NCBI GenBank assembly: GCA_903834285.1
Contig: CAILIO010000361.1
Coordinates: 1-41,425 of the forward strand
Reading direction: 5' to 3'
DNA: 41,425 nt
DNA from: an uncultured Sphingomonadales bacterium
GTDB lineage: Bacteria > Pseudomonadota > Alphaproteobacteria > Sphingomonadales > Sphingomonadaceae
A model generated the notes under the pieces. The model was given only the letters and a program-made list of their open reading frames with translations. It did no database searches and was not told the origin of the DNA. A program made the position numbers and the translations under genes. Below are positions 27,841 through 40,936 of the stretch, in pieces. The number at the start of each line of letters is the position of its first letter. Position 1 is the first letter of the stretch.

Positions 27841-28962
27841 GTGAACGGCGGAATGGAAAGGTCGCTTGAAAGCACCGCTTACCTGACGGCTCAAGGCTAT
27901 GTCCGCGACAAGGCGGCGATCTTCCACCGCCAGTGGTTCTGCGCCGGGCGCGAGGAAGACATGCCCCTCCCCGGCGATCACAAAGTGCTCGATGTGGCGG
28001 GCGAAAGCGTGATCGTGGTGCGCGGCAAGGACCAGGTGCTTCATGCGCACTACAACGTCTGCCGCCACCGCGGCGCGCGCATTTGTGATGCCGCGAACGA
28101 TGCGCGCTGGGGCGTCACGCTTGATGCCGGAGTGGTCGGCAAGACGATGATCCGCTGCCCTTATCACGGCTGGTCCTACGCGCTCGACGGGCACTTGCTT
28201 GCCGCGCCCCAGCTGCAGGACACGCCGGGCTTCGACAAGAGCAAGTTCGCGTTGCATCCCGTCGGCGTGGAGACCTGGGGTGGGTTCGTCTTCCTCAACC
28301 TCTCGCCGGAGACCGCGCCCGATTTCGCCGCAGGCCTTGCCGATCCGTCACGCCGCCTCGCGAACTACCCGCTCGCCGATCTCGTGACGGCGAAGACCAT
28401 CCGCTACGAGCTCAAGGCCAACTGGAAGCTGATCCTCGAAAACTACAACGAGTGCTATCATTGTCCCGGCGTCCATCCGGAGCTCACCGCGATCGTCCCC
28501 GCCTTCCGCGAGCGCGGCGGCATCGACCTTGATTGGGAGGCCGGCATCCCGCACCGCGAGGGCGCGTTCACCTATACCTGGGACGGCACCACCAGCCGTG
28601 CCCCCTTCCCCGGCCTCTCCGCGGAGGAAAAGGTGCGCCACAAGGGCGAGCTCATCTATCCCAACCTCATGCTGAGCGTGAGCTGCGACCACGCCGCCGC
28701 CTTCGTGCTCTGGCCCGAAGCTGCGGACCGCACCGTGATCGAATGCCGTTTCCTGTTCCACCCGGACGAAGTCGCGAAGCCGGATTTCGACCCTGCGGAC
28801 GCCGTCGACTTCTGGGACCTCGTCAACCGGCAGGACTGGGCCGTATGCGAACGCGTCCAGTCCGGGATCGCCGCGCGCGTCCACAGCCACGGCTACTACG
28901 CCCCGATCGAGGACCTCAGTCTTGATATCCGCCGCTACATCGAGGACTGCGGGGAGGTCTGA
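27841..28962 (+). CDS. Rieske 2Fe-2S ring-hydroxylating/amine-type oxygenase, alpha subunit
   Basis: Rieske motifs CRHRGARI and CPYHGWSY; mononuclear iron motif NYNECYHCPGVHPEL; GTG start with AAGGAG upstream. Confidence 0.92.
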   Translation: MNGGMERSLESTAYLTAQGYVRDKAAIFHRQWFCAGREEDMPLPGDHKVLDVAGESVIVVRGKDQVLHAHYNVCRHRGARICDAANDARWGVTLDAGVVGKTMIRCPYHGWSYALDGHLLAAPQLQDTPGFDKSKFALHPVGVETWGGFVFLNLSPETAPDFAAGLADPSRRLANYPLADLVTAKTIRYELKANWKLILENYNECYHCPGVHPELTAIVPAFRERGGIDLDWEAGIPHREGAFTYTWDGTTSRAPFPGLSAEEKVRHKGELIYPNLMLSVSCDHAAAFVLWPEAADRTVIECRFLFHPDEVAKPDFDPADAVDFWDLVNRQDWAVCERVQSGIAARVHSHGYYAPIEDLSLDIRRYIEDCGEV

Positions 28963-29011
28963 GCCTTCGGATCCGGTCTGGGGAAGCGGCGGACCAGCAG
29001 CCTTTGTCCCG

Positions 29012-30232
29012 CTATTCAGCGCGAAGGGCGTCGATCGGATTCAGCCCTGCGGCCCGGCGCGCCGGAAAATAGCCAAACACCATGCCGATCGCCGCCGCGA
29101 TCAGAAATGCGAGCAGGTTGATGCGCGGCACGAACAGCCACGGCACCTGCATCAGCGGGGCAATGATCAGCACCAGCACCTGAGCCAGTGCGATGCCGAT
29201 CACGCCGCCAAGGCAGGACAGCACGATCGCCTCGACCAGAAACTGGGTCAGGACTTCGTTCGCGACCGCGCCGATCGCCAGCCTGATGCCGATTTCACGA
29301 GTGCGTTCGGTCACTGATACCAGCATGATGTTCATGATGCCGATACCGCCGACGACAAGGCTGATGGCTGCGACGGCCGTGACGATTCCGGTCAGCAGGG
29401 TGGTCGTGGCGGTCAGCGTCGCGCTGATCTGCGCGGTATCGAAGATGTTGAAGTCGTCCTGCTTGTCGCCGGTAATCTGGCGCCGCTGGCGCAGCAGACC
29501 GGTGATCGCGGTTTGCACCGTGGGGCTATCATAGGCCTGGTCCACTCCGACCAGCATCACCCGGATATCGAGGTTTCCGGTCAGCCGGCGCTGGACGGTC
29601 TTGATCGGCATGATCACGACATCATCCTGATCTCCGCCGAAGCCTGCCTGCCCGCGCGTGGAGAGCAGGCCGATGACCAGACAGGATATTCCATTGAGGC
29701 GGATTCTTTGGCCCAGCGGTGCATCCGGTTCCCCGCCCCCGGTAAACAGGTTCTTGCGCACGGTGTTGCCCAGAATGCAGACGGCCTTGCCGGCCAGTTC
29801 CTCGTCGGGCTCGAAACTGCGCCCGGCGACCAGTGGCCAAGGTTGGACCGAGAAGAAGTCTGCGGTGGTGCCGTTGACCGTGGTGGTCCAGTTGGACCCC
29901 TCGTAGACAGCGGTGACAGCACTGCTCGCCTGCGGCGCGACGGCGGTGATCCCGGCAATCTGATCGCGGATCGCCGCAACGTCCCTTGCGTCGAAATCGG
30001 AAGGCTGGGGCCCACCACCGCCCCGCCCGAACCCCTGGCCCGGGCGAACGAGGAGGATGTTGTTGCCCAAGCTGGCAATCTGTTTCTGCACGGCCAGCGT
30101 TGTTGCCTCACCCAGCGTCACCATGGTGATGACGGCGGCCACCCCGATGATGATGCCAAGCGTGGTCAGGAATGATCGCATGAGGTGCCGCCGGATCGAG
30201 CGGAAAGCGAGAATAAAGGTGGTGAACAGCAT
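29012..30232 (-). CDS. ABC transporter permease, MacB/FtsX type
   Basis: [25 protein letters not shown]-terminal [46 protein letters not shown]. Confidence 0.93.
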   Translation of the reverse strand: MLFTTFILAFRSIRRHLMRSFLTTLGIIIGVAAVITMVTLGEATTLAVQKQIASLGNNILLVRPGQGFGRGGGGPQPSDFDARDVAAIRDQIAGITAVAPQASSAVTAVYEGSNWTTTVNGTTADFFSVQPWPLVAGRSFEPDEELAGKAVCILGNTVRKNLFTGGGEPDAPLGQRIRLNGISCLVIGLLSTRGQAGFGGDQDDVVIMPIKTVQRRLTGNLDIRVMLVGVDQAYDSPTVQTAITGLLRQRRQITGDKQDDFNIFDTAQISATLTATTTLLTGIVTAVAAISLVVGGIGIMNIMLVSVTERTREIGIRLAIGAVANEVLTQFLVEAIVLSCLGGVIGIALAQVLVLIIAPLMQVPWLFVPRINLLAFLIAAAIGMVFGYFPARRAAGLNPIDALRAE

Positions 30233-30933
30233 CAGGCCGGCACCGCCTTGTTGCTATCCACGTGGTCAACCAGCCCGTCCCTGAAATGAATGATGCGCTC
30301 CGCAAATCGGGCCATGTCGGGCTCATGCGTCACCATCAGCACGGTTATGCCGCTGGTCTGGTTGAGCTGGGTCAGAAGCTCCATGATTTCGACCGAGCGC
30401 TCGCTGTCGAGATTGCCGGTCGGCTCGTCGGCCAGCAGAAGTTCGGGATTGGTGACAAGCGCGCGGGCAATCGCCACGCGCTGTTGCTGTCCGCCGGACA
30501 GTTCGGACGGGGTGTGCCCGGCCCAATCGGCCAGCCCCACTTTGGTCAGCGCAGCCATCGACAGCGTCTGCCGCACCTCGCGTCCGTCGCCCCGATAGAT
30601 CAGCGGCAATTCGACATTTTCCAACGCCGACGTGCGCGCCAGCAGATTGTAGCCCTGAAACACAAAGCCGAGATAACGCCGCCTGAGCAGAGCGCGCTGG
30701 TCGCGGTCCAGCGAGCCGACGTCATGGCCCTTGAACAGATACTGCCCACCGCTGGGCACATCGAGGCACCCCAAGATGTTCATCATCGTCGATTTGCCCG
30801 AACCCGAGGGCCCCATGATGGCGACAAAATCACCTGACGCGACCTTGAGGTCCACGCCCTTCAACGCCTGAAACTGTGCCTCACCGGTGCCGAATGTCTT
30901 GGTCACATGGCTGAGCTGGATCAGGGGTGCCAT
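30232..30933 (-). CDS. ABC transporter ATP-binding protein, MacB/LolD type
   Basis: Walker A GPSGSGKS, signature [15 protein letters not shown], Walker [13 protein letters not shown]. Confidence 0.95.
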   Translation of the reverse strand: MAPLIQLSHVTKTFGTGEAQFQALKGVDLKVASGDFVAIMGPSGSGKSTMMNILGCLDVPSGGQYLFKGHDVGSLDRDQRALLRRRYLGFVFQGYNLLARTSALENVELPLIYRGDGREVRQTLSMAALTKVGLADWAGHTPSELSGGQQQRVAIARALVTNPELLLADEPTGNLDSERSVEIMELLTQLNQTSGITVLMVTHEPDMARFAERIIHFRDGLVDHVDSNKAVPA

Positions 30934-32285
30934 CAGCCGGCGCCATTGGCCAGTTGCCCGGTGATGACCTGCATGCCGGGCCTCAGCGCACCGCCGATCA
31001 CTTCGGTCGAGGTGCCATCGCTGGCGCCGGTCTGGATGTCGACAGCCCTCGGCGCGCCCTTGTCGAGCACATACACGGTCTGCCGCGCACCTCGGCCTTT
31101 TTGCGAGGTCTTTTCGGCATGGCCGCCGCGGATTCCGCGCATGGTCAGCGTGCTGGTAATGCCACTGCTGCCAGTCGCGCCGCCGGCGGCCGGCGTAAAG
31201 CGCAAGGAGGCGTTGGGGACGAGCAGCGCGTCGGGCCGCGCCTTGGTGATGATCGTGGCCGTTGCGGTCATGCCGGGGCGCAGCCGCAAGGTGGCGTTGC
31301 CGACCGTGAGATTGGCATTGTATGAGACGACTTGGGAATTGGAGGTGGCCGCTGCCGCCGAGGCCGAGGTTGCGGTCAGGTTCGAGCCGAGATCGACCCG
31401 CGAGACCGTGGCCGGAAAGCGTTCGCCCGGGAAGGCATCGACGGTGAACGTCGCTTGCTGACCCTGGGCCACTTCACCGACATCGGCTTCATCGACGGCA
31501 ACCGGCAGTTTCATCTGGGCCAGATCCTGTGCAATCACGAACAGCGTCGGCGTATTGAAGGACGCGGCCACTGTCTGCCCCGGTTCAATTTGCCGGGTCA
31601 GCACCACACCCTTCACCGGCGAACGGATCACGGTCTTGGTGAGGTTGGTGGTGGCCGAAGACACGACGGCGCGCGCCGCAGCCACATTTGCGACAGCGGA
31701 TTCCATCGCGGCCTTCGCGCGGCCATATTCGGCGCGCGCGAAGGCCAGATCGGTATCAGACGGCACTTTGCCGCCGGACAGGCGGAACACCATCTCCTGC
31801 CGCGACAGTTGCGCCCGGACCTGTGCCAGAGTGGCCTGCGCCAGCGCGACGGCGCTTTGGCTGGCGCGCAATTGCGCGGCGCTCTGGTTCACCGTATCGG
31901 CAAACCGCGAGGGATCGATCAGCGCAAGCTGCTGGCCAGCCACAACCGGGTCATTGACATCGACCATGACACGGGTGACTAGGCCGGACAGCTCCGAGCC
32001 GACCAGGATCTGGTTCACCGGGGCCAATCGTCCGGTGGCCGATACGGTAACCTGCAGCGCCCCGCGGCGCACCGGCTGACTGGCGTACTGGTTGGCCGGA
32101 ACAGCTGAAAAGTACCGCACGAGCAGCACGAACACGATCACCGCGATCAGCCCCAGAACCAACCATTTGGCCTGGCGCCGCCACCAGGGCACCGGCTTGA
32201 CGCCCAGAAAGGCATCGGTTGTTTCGGTGTCGGCCACAATCATGGCCGCTGGCACGGCCACATCGGGTTTAGTGGATTCAGCCAT
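30933..32285 (-). CDS. HlyD/MacA-type periplasmic adaptor subunit
   Basis: Start taken at MAESTKPDVAVP; single N-terminal TM; GRLAPVNQILVGSELSGLVTRVMVDVNDPVVAGQQLALID biotinyl-lipoyl-like domain; coiled coil; VIRSPVKGVVLTRQIEPGQTV. Confidence 0.92.
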   Translation of the reverse strand: MAESTKPDVAVPAAMIVADTETTDAFLGVKPVPWWRRQAKWLVLGLIAVIVFVLLVRYFSAVPANQYASQPVRRGALQVTVSATGRLAPVNQILVGSELSGLVTRVMVDVNDPVVAGQQLALIDPSRFADTVNQSAAQLRASQSAVALAQATLAQVRAQLSRQEMVFRLSGGKVPSDTDLAFARAEYGRAKAAMESAVANVAAARAVVSSATTNLTKTVIRSPVKGVVLTRQIEPGQTVAASFNTPTLFVIAQDLAQMKLPVAVDEADVGEVAQGQQATFTVDAFPGERFPATVSRVDLGSNLTATSASAAAATSNSQVVSYNANLTVGNATLRLRPGMTATATIITKARPDALLVPNASLRFTPAAGGATGSSGITSTLTMRGIRGGHAEKTSQKGRGARQTVYVLDKGAPRAVDIQTGASDGTSTEVIGGALRPGMQVITGQLANGAG

Positions 32286-33702
32286 TGTCAGTCCTGTCCG
32301 GTATGGCGTCGCGGTCGGTCCAGCCACCGCCGAGCGCCGCGTAGAGCTGCACCAGCGCCGCTGCCCGGTCATGGCGTGCTTGCGCTGCCCCGTTGCGCGA
32401 GGTGATCAGCAGATTTTCGGTAATGAGCAGCGCGGCATAATCGATCAGCCCGCTGCGATACTGCTGCCGCGCCAGATCAGCCGAAGAGGTTGCGGAGGTT
32501 TCGGCGAGGTCGAACTGAATCTGGCGCCGGTTCGCTGCCTGCAGCGCGACCACGGCATTTTCGACGTCCTCAAGCGCGACCAGCACCGACAATTTATAAC
32601 GGGCGAAGGCGCCATCGGTTGCCGCGCGCTGGGTGCGTACCAGGCTGCGCAGCCGCCCGCCGTCGAAGATGGTCTGGGCGATCCGGGCAAAGGCCTGGCC
32701 GGTGATCAGATCGAACGGGCTCGACAGCGTGCCCGAGCCGGTGCCGATGCTTCCGCCGAGAGACAGCGCGGGAGAGAGCGCCGCCTCGGCCACGCCGATG
32801 CGCGCCGTGGCGGCTGCCAGAGTCCGTTCGGCGGACCGTACGTCGGGCCGCTGCCTGAGGACATCGGCCGGGATACCCACGGCAAGACCGGCGGGGCCGA
32901 CAGGGATCGGCCGCGATTGCGCCAGTTCGGCGCGCAAGGCCCCGGGACCCTGGCCGAGCAGCACGCCAAGCCCGGCGATCGCCTGGCTGAGGCTGCTCTC
33001 GATTTGCGGGATGGTCGCCGTCGTCTGGGCAAGCTGGGTCCGCGCAAGATCGACGTCGAGCTGGCCGATCAGCCCGGCCTGGCGGCGCCAGTCGGCGATC
33101 TGCAGATTGTCGGTCTGATTGATCCGTGCTTCCTGCGCATTGGCCAGATTCACTTGCAGCAGCCGGACTTGCAGATAGGTACTGGCGATGGTTGACTGCA
33201 CCGTCAGCGCCACTGCGGCAGAGTCGAACTGGCTGGCCTCGCTGTCAGCGCGCGCCGCTTCGATCGCGCGCGAGCGGCCGCCGAACAGATCAACCTGATA
33301 GGCCGCTTCGGCAGCGCTCGTCAGGCTGTCACCCGAAAGGCTGGCCCCGGCGGGTGCGGTGATCGACTGTGTGCGGGTATAGCCGCCCGATGCGGAAATC
33401 GTAGGCACCGCCGCACTTCGCGCCTGCGCCAGCGCTTCGCGCACCTGGCGGAGCCGCGAGAGGGCTTGGCCGATATCGAGGTTGGCGGCGAGGCCCGCCT
33501 CCTCCAGCCGGGTCAGGTCCGGGTCGCCGAACTGGTTCCACCAACGGGTCGTGGCGCTTTGCGTAAAGAGATCGGGCGCCACCGAATATATGGGCGGAAC
33601 CGCTAGCGCGGCCGGCGTTGGGGGATGATAGTCAGGTCCGACCACACAAGCGGACAGTGCCAGCATGCCGGGAGCCGCGATCAGGCGCAGCCCCAGCCTC
33701 AT
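32278..33702 (-). CDS. NodT-family RND efflux outer membrane lipoprotein (TolC-like)
   Basis: Lipobox-like LALSACVVGPDYHPP; WWNQFGDPDLTRLEEAGLAANLDIGQALSRLRQVREAL; second repeat half present. Confidence 0.92.
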   Translation of the reverse strand: MRLGLRLIAAPGMLALSACVVGPDYHPPTPAALAVPPIYSVAPDLFTQSATTRWWNQFGDPDLTRLEEAGLAANLDIGQALSRLRQVREALAQARSAAVPTISASGGYTRTQSITAPAGASLSGDSLTSAAEAAYQVDLFGGRSRAIEAARADSEASQFDSAAVALTVQSTIASTYLQVRLLQVNLANAQEARINQTDNLQIADWRRQAGLIGQLDVDLARTQLAQTTATIPQIESSLSQAIAGLGVLLGQGPGALRAELAQSRPIPVGPAGLAVGIPADVLRQRPDVRSAERTLAAATARIGVAEAALSPALSLGGSIGTGSGTLSSPFDLITGQAFARIAQTIFDGGRLRSLVRTQRAATDGAFARYKLSVLVALEDVENAVVALQAANRRQIQFDLAETSATSSADLARQQYRSGLIDYAALLITENLLITSRNGAAQARHDRAAALVQLYAALGGGWTDRDAIPDRTDNG

Positions 33703-33901
33703 GCCGGTCCGCCGATTCCGGCGGCAGGGTGCGCAACGCTACGCATGATGTCTTCCCACTGGAATGAGCGTGCAGCGGCATTGCCTTGTGCTGCCGAGAG
33801 CCGGCACGCGCACGCGGCCGATGCGATGGGTCAGGCGTAAGGGGTCACCACTGTGAACCCAAAGTATGTGCCTGCGCCTTCTCCCGCGACAGTGTCGGAA
33901 T

Positions 33902-34965
33902 CTACGCAGCCGGCCGAGTGTCGCGGAAGATGTCCCAGACCGCCATGAACAGCGCCGCAATCACTGGCCCGATCACGAAACCGTTGAAACCCATCAGTTC
34001 GAACCCGCCCAGCGTGGCGATCAGCACGACATAGTCTGGCATCTGCGCGTCGCGCCCGACGAGGATCGGGCGAACCACATTGTCGACACTGCTGACGATG
34101 AAGAAGCCGAGAAGGAACAAGGCACTGCCGCGCCACAGGTCACCGGTCAGCAGCAGCCAGACGGTAACCGGAACCCAGATGAACGCAGTGCCGATGGCGG
34201 GAAACAGCGAGAATATCCCCATCGCCACGCCCCACAGCAGCGCGCCGCCGATCCCCAGCATCCAGAAGGCGAGGCCGCCGGTCAGCCCCTGCAGCACGGC
34301 CACGATCAGGCTGCCCTTGATCGTGGCGCGTACCACCGCGACGAACCGCATGGTCAGCAGGCTGCGCTGGTCGGGCGGAAGCGGCAGGCAACTCTCGATC
34401 CTGTCGATGATCCGCGCGCTGTCTCGCAGCAGGAAGAAGGTGAGATACAGCATCACCCCGAGCGACAGGAAGAACGCGAGCGCCCATTGCCCGATATCGA
34501 GCGCCCGGCCTGCGAGCGGCTGAATGCTGCTGGCGAAGGCGTGGGCGATCCGTTCGCGCACCAGAGTGAAATCGCCAAGGCCAAGGTCCGCCAGCCAGCC
34601 ACGCACCGCTACCGGCAGATGCTGCTCCGCCGATGCGAAACCCCGCGCAAAATCGATCTCGCCCGATTGCAGACTGCCATACGTCGCCGCGGCCTGGCTC
34701 AGCAGCGCCGCACCGAGCAGGATGGCGGGAACGACCGCGACCGCGATGACAGCCATCAGCGTGATCGCGGCTGCCAGGTTGGTGCGCCCCGGCGCATGGT
34801 GCAGCAGCGCGGCGTTGAGCGGGGCGAACAGGATGGCGGCGATTACGCCCCACAGGATCGCGCCGGCAAATGGCCCGACCAGCCAGGCAAAGGCGAATGT
34901 GCTGGAGACAAGAAGGATCAGGAGAAAGCCGCGCTCCAGCGCACTACGCGGGTTCGGCGGTCCGG

Positions 34966-34969
<4 letters not shown>
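33902..34969 (-). CDS. AI-2E/PerM-family transporter
   Basis: Start MTGPPNPRSALERGF at 34969 overlaps the upstream ATPase stop; LLGFFIVSSVDNVVRPILVGRDAQMPDYVVLIATLGGFELMGFNGFVIGPVIAALF. Confidence 0.88.
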
Positions 34970-37513
<2,544 letters not shown>

Positions 37514-37530
<17 letters not shown>

Positions 37531-38227
37531 CTTCACCCCCGCCTTCGCCCGAACCGCTGCGATGGCACTCCGCGCAATTGCTGATGTTCTGGATGCCTTC
37601 TTCGGCATGTTTGGCGCGAATCTGGGCAGGCTGGTGCTCGTGGCAACCAAAGCAGGTGGAGCGGCTGGTATTCCCGCCGATGTGGCAGGTTGTGCAGGCC
37701 GCCTTGTGCGGTCCGATGAGCGCAAAGAAGCGCGTATGATCGAACGTTGCGGGTTTCCAGGCCTTTGGTGCATGACAGGCCCCGCAATTGCTACCGGCCT
37801 GAGCATGAAACGGCGTGGCAGGGGCGCGGTGGCACGAGGCACACTGACCTCGCACATCGGCGCGCAGAAGGGTGTGTGCGAAGCTGTGGTGCGCCGCGTT
37901 CAGCAGCAGCGGCCCGGTGTGATCGCTGTGACAGGCCATGCAGTTGGCCTCGCGCAGCGCCTGATGGAACGCGATCCGGGCGCCGCTGGACTTCACCGGG
38001 ATGCCCTTGGTGGAGCGGATGCCGATGTCTGCCAGCTTGTGGCAGGCTGTGCAGCGCGCCGCCGAGACGCCGCGCAGCGGCGCGTGGCAGGCAAAGCAGT
38101 TTCCAGCGATGGCACTATGCGCAGGGGTCACCGGGCCGGGCGCGACCATCGCTTGCGGCCAGACAAACGCCAGCGCGATCACCCCGGCAAGAACCGTGAC
38201 CAAAAGCCAGAGACTCCAGCGGCGCAT
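37514..38227 (-). CDS. Octaheme c-type cytochrome (cytochrome c3-like)
   Basis: Start MRRWSLWLLVTVLAGVIALAFVW (signal/anchor); eight CxxCH motifs: CFACH, CTACH, CMACH, CASCH, CGACH, CTTCH, CFGCH, CAECH. Confidence 0.9.
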
Positions 38228-38853
38228 CAGTGCCACCCCCAGAACAGGAAGGTCGCCAAGATGTGCGTCAGCGCAAGCACACAGAAGGCCAGCGTAATCG
38301 GCAGGTGGACAATGCGCCACGACTTGACGAGATCATAAGTCAGGCTGTCCCAGTAGGTCTCCTCGTCCAGCGCTCCATCCGTTAGCCCTGCCTCGAGCAG
38401 CCGCGCACGGTTCGCCACCAGCCGCTTGCGTGAGGGCCCCATCAGGTATTTGCCGGTAAGGCCGCTCGCCACGGTGATCAGCATGGCTGCAATCGCCAGC
38501 CATGCGAGTACCGCGTTGAAATGGATGCCGGCATGAACCAGGATCAACAGCGATCCCGCCCAAGCCAGACGCTCATGCCAGCGCAGCAGCTTGACCGGCG
38601 TGCCTGCGGTGATGACCTTGTGCTTGCGCAGCGAATAGGCTGACGAGACAAGGATCAGCAATACGCCGGGAATGCCGAGATAGCGGCCGATCCAGACCAA
38701 ACCCGCCAGATGCAGCCCAGCATCGACCGCGAGCGCCACGCCGATCAGCGCCAGAAGCATCAGCGCGAAGGGCACGACCTCGCGGCTCAGCAGGCTTGTG
38801 CGCGAGATGAAGTGCCGATTGGGATGCAAGTGTGGCTTGGCCATGTTTGCCAA
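38227..38853 (-). CDS. Cytochrome b / ferric-reductase-like transmembrane protein
   Basis: Multiple TM segments with spaced histidines (WHERLAWAGSLLILVHAGIHFN; IVHLPITLAFCVLALTHILATFLFWGWH); stop/start coupling (TGATG) with the octaheme gene. Confidence 0.75.
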   Translation of the reverse strand: MANMAKPHLHPNRHFISRTSLLSREVVPFALMLLALIGVALAVDAGLHLAGLVWIGRYLGIPGVLLILVSSAYSLRKHKVITAGTPVKLLRWHERLAWAGSLLILVHAGIHFNAVLAWLAIAAMLITVASGLTGKYLMGPSRKRLVANRARLLEAGLTDGALDEETYWDSLTYDLVKSWRIVHLPITLAFCVLALTHILATFLFWGWH

Positions 38854-39146
38854 TCCTCAAAGCAAGCGATTGTTCCACCCGGCAGCGCACCAGGCCCAAT
38901 CTGTATCGTTGTCAGCGCCCGATCATAAGATGCGCGCATTCCCCTTGCCTGTGATTACCTCAAGGACGGGCGGACGCAGTGCGGCCTGTCGCTCGCTGTG
39001 TGTCCCAGCTAGCGCAGTCCGCCTGCGGTCGGACAGCTTTGCGCCCCAAGCGTCAGCGTAGAATCCGATGCTGGCGGAGAAGCGTCTGGCAGGGAACCGG
39101 GCTCTGGGGCCCGCACATTTTCACCGGGCAGGCCCAAGGAGATTCG

Positions 39147-39674
39147 ATGATGAACGACTGGGCCCGATTGATCACCACCCGCACGGGTTTCCGTTTTACG
39201 GTCCGGCCGGTGAACCTCGCCGATGAGCCCGGCCTTACCGATTTCTTTGCGCATGTTTCGCATGATGATCTGCGCTTCCGGTTCCTCTCGGGTCTCAACG
39301 TTGTCGGGCACGACCGGATTGTCGCGCTTGCGGCAGTGGACCATGAGGCGACCGAAAACTTCCTCGCGTTCGATGCGGAAAGTGGTGCGATGATCGCCTC
39401 TGGCATGCTCGCCTGTGATCCAGGGCTGGAGCGGGGCGAAGTCGCAATTTCCATCCGCGAGGACTACAAGCACCGCGGCGTGGCGTGGGAACTGCTCGCC
39501 CACATCGCGCGCTATGCCGAAGCTAAGGGCGTGAAAGTGCTCGAATCGATCGAAAGCGCGGACAATCATGCCGCGATCGATCTCGAACGGGAAATGGGTT
39601 TCACAGCCGCTCCCTATCCGGGTGATGCCACCTTGGTGCTGGTCAGCCGCAAGCTCGGCCGTGCCGCTGCGTGA
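39147..39674 (+). CDS. GNAT-family N-acetyltransferase
   Basis: FTVRPVNLADEPGLTDFFAHVSHDDLRFRFLSG; VAISIREDYKHRGVAWELLAHIARYAEAKGVKVLESIESADNHAAIDLEREMGF; AAGGAG Shine-Dalgarno upstream. Confidence 0.9.
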   Translation: MMNDWARLITTRTGFRFTVRPVNLADEPGLTDFFAHVSHDDLRFRFLSGLNVVGHDRIVALAAVDHEATENFLAFDAESGAMIASGMLACDPGLERGEVAISIREDYKHRGVAWELLAHIARYAEAKGVKVLESIESADNHAAIDLEREMGFTAAPYPGDATLVLVSRKLGRAAA

Positions 39675-39686
39675 CGGCGGCCTGCG

Positions 39687-39824
39687 CCTTGCGGCTAGCT
39701 GCGGCAGCGATTTCGCGTGCACCTTGTGGATGATCGCGTCGCAGTGATTTTCAACGGTGCGCTGGGTGATGCCAAGGTCGGCCATCGCGCGGTGCGACGG
39801 CCATCCCGGCGCTATGTTCCGCAC
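39687..39824 (-). pseudogene. Remnant of a LuxR/FixJ-type HTH output domain
   Basis: SHRAMADLGITQRTVENHCDAIIHKVHAKSLPQLAA resembles a LuxR-family HTH; no stop follows before the reading frame runs antisense through the GNAT gene, and no receiver domain is visible upstream. Confidence 0.55.
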
Positions 39825-40214
39825 TTGGAGCGGCCTTGCGATGCACGGCGCCGCCGCCGCCGCTGTAGGATCCGCCGCGTGGTCTGCTTGAGCAATTCGG
39901 CCGAGACCAGAGTGAAGACCACGCGCGGCACGATCCCGCAGATCATCGCCTAGGGTCAGGACCTAATAACCTCACCTTCGAGGTTTGAGGCAAAATGGCT
40001 CAGTGTGAGGAAGGAATACGCAGGAATATATCGATATTTCAAGGCTTCCTGACGAAGCAGTTGGCCATTTTGGTCAAATCCCTGCGGGCCGCTCGCATGG
40101 CTTCCAGCTCAGACAGAAACTCACTTCGAAAGGCAACCAGCCTCCCTGCGTAAGTTTTCGCGTGATATGTTCGCCATGCCAGCGCTTCGAAGGCGCGGTT
40201 AATACGTCCTGACT

Positions 40215-40430
40215 CTAGGCCGGCATTGCTAATCCGAACCAGCCAGCGAGCGGTGTGAACGGCAGCGCCATGGCCACCAGCAGCGCGCCGAGCGATGTTG
40301 CTCCCAAAGCCGGGCGAGGACGGTCGCTCCATGGTCGGCCGCTGATGCGGATCACGAAAATCGCGAGGACCTGTGTCGCCATCGAATCCAGGAACCTGGC
40401 CGTACGGAATTCCGGCCGCGATACGTGGAA
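40215..40430 (-). pseudogene. C-terminal remnant of an MgtA-type (P3B) magnesium P-type ATPase
   Basis: EFRTARFLDSMATQVLAIFVIRISGRPWSDRPRPALGATSLGALLVAMALPFTPLAGWFG matches the expected MgtA/MgtB C-terminal transmembrane pattern; no ATPase catalytic domain upstream. Confidence 0.65.
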
Positions 40431-40531
40431 GAGAATAGCCGAGGCATCTGAGTATATTCCGCGCCTATCACTCAGGGCCCTCAAACCATACCCAAACGTT
40501 CGATTCCATCGAGCCGATTGGAGAATGCATC

Positions 40532-40927
40532 ATGCCCAAGACTGCCGAAGCTCAGACAAAGGTGAAGGATGCGCTCGAGCATGGGCGAGCTGCTGCGCAG
40601 GAATTGCACGCCGCACTTACTGACGCCGTTAGCGTTGGTGGCGAGGCCTTAAAGGGTGATCTTGAAACCTTGGCGCTCCAGGCCAAGGCAATCGCGGTTT
40701 CGATCGGGGGTTCGCTGGAGGCGCAGACCGCTGCGACAAAAAAGGCGATCGAAGAGGCAGCTGCTTCTCTCGAGGGAGCCGCGAAGCACGTCAAGCAAGC
40801 CCTCGAGAGCTCCGGGCAAGATGCGGGACGTTCTATCAGGAATGCCATCGGTGACGCGCGCGCTGCGGTTCAGAAGATCAGCGAAGCCGTCGCCGAAAAG
40901 CGTTCAGCAGCGTCCAAAGACAAATAG
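40532..40927 (+). CDS. Small alanine-rich, helical (phasin-like/apolipoprotein-like) protein of unknown function
   Basis: 131 aa, heptad-like amphipathic pattern (KVKDALEHGRAAAQELHAALTDA; SLEGAAKHVKQALESSGQDAGRSIRNAIGDARAAVQKI); 9 nt from the downstream CDS. Confidence 0.7.
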   Translation: MPKTAEAQTKVKDALEHGRAAAQELHAALTDAVSVGGEALKGDLETLALQAKAIAVSIGGSLEAQTAATKKAIEEAAASLEGAAKHVKQALESSGQDAGRSIRNAIGDARAAVQKISEAVAEKRSAASKDK

Positions 40928-40936
40928 GAGCCAACC

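Noticed and set aside
38854-39146. Possible FNR/FixK box upstream of the cytochrome operon
   Set aside because: TGTGATTACCTCAAG near 38950 is only a partial match to TTGAT-N4-ATCAA and the spacing is off; not reported as a site.
40039-40332. 97-aa minus-strand ORF in the decayed zone
   Set aside because: Its N-terminal half overlaps the MgtA fossil in another frame and the rest has no recognisable domain; not enough to call a gene.
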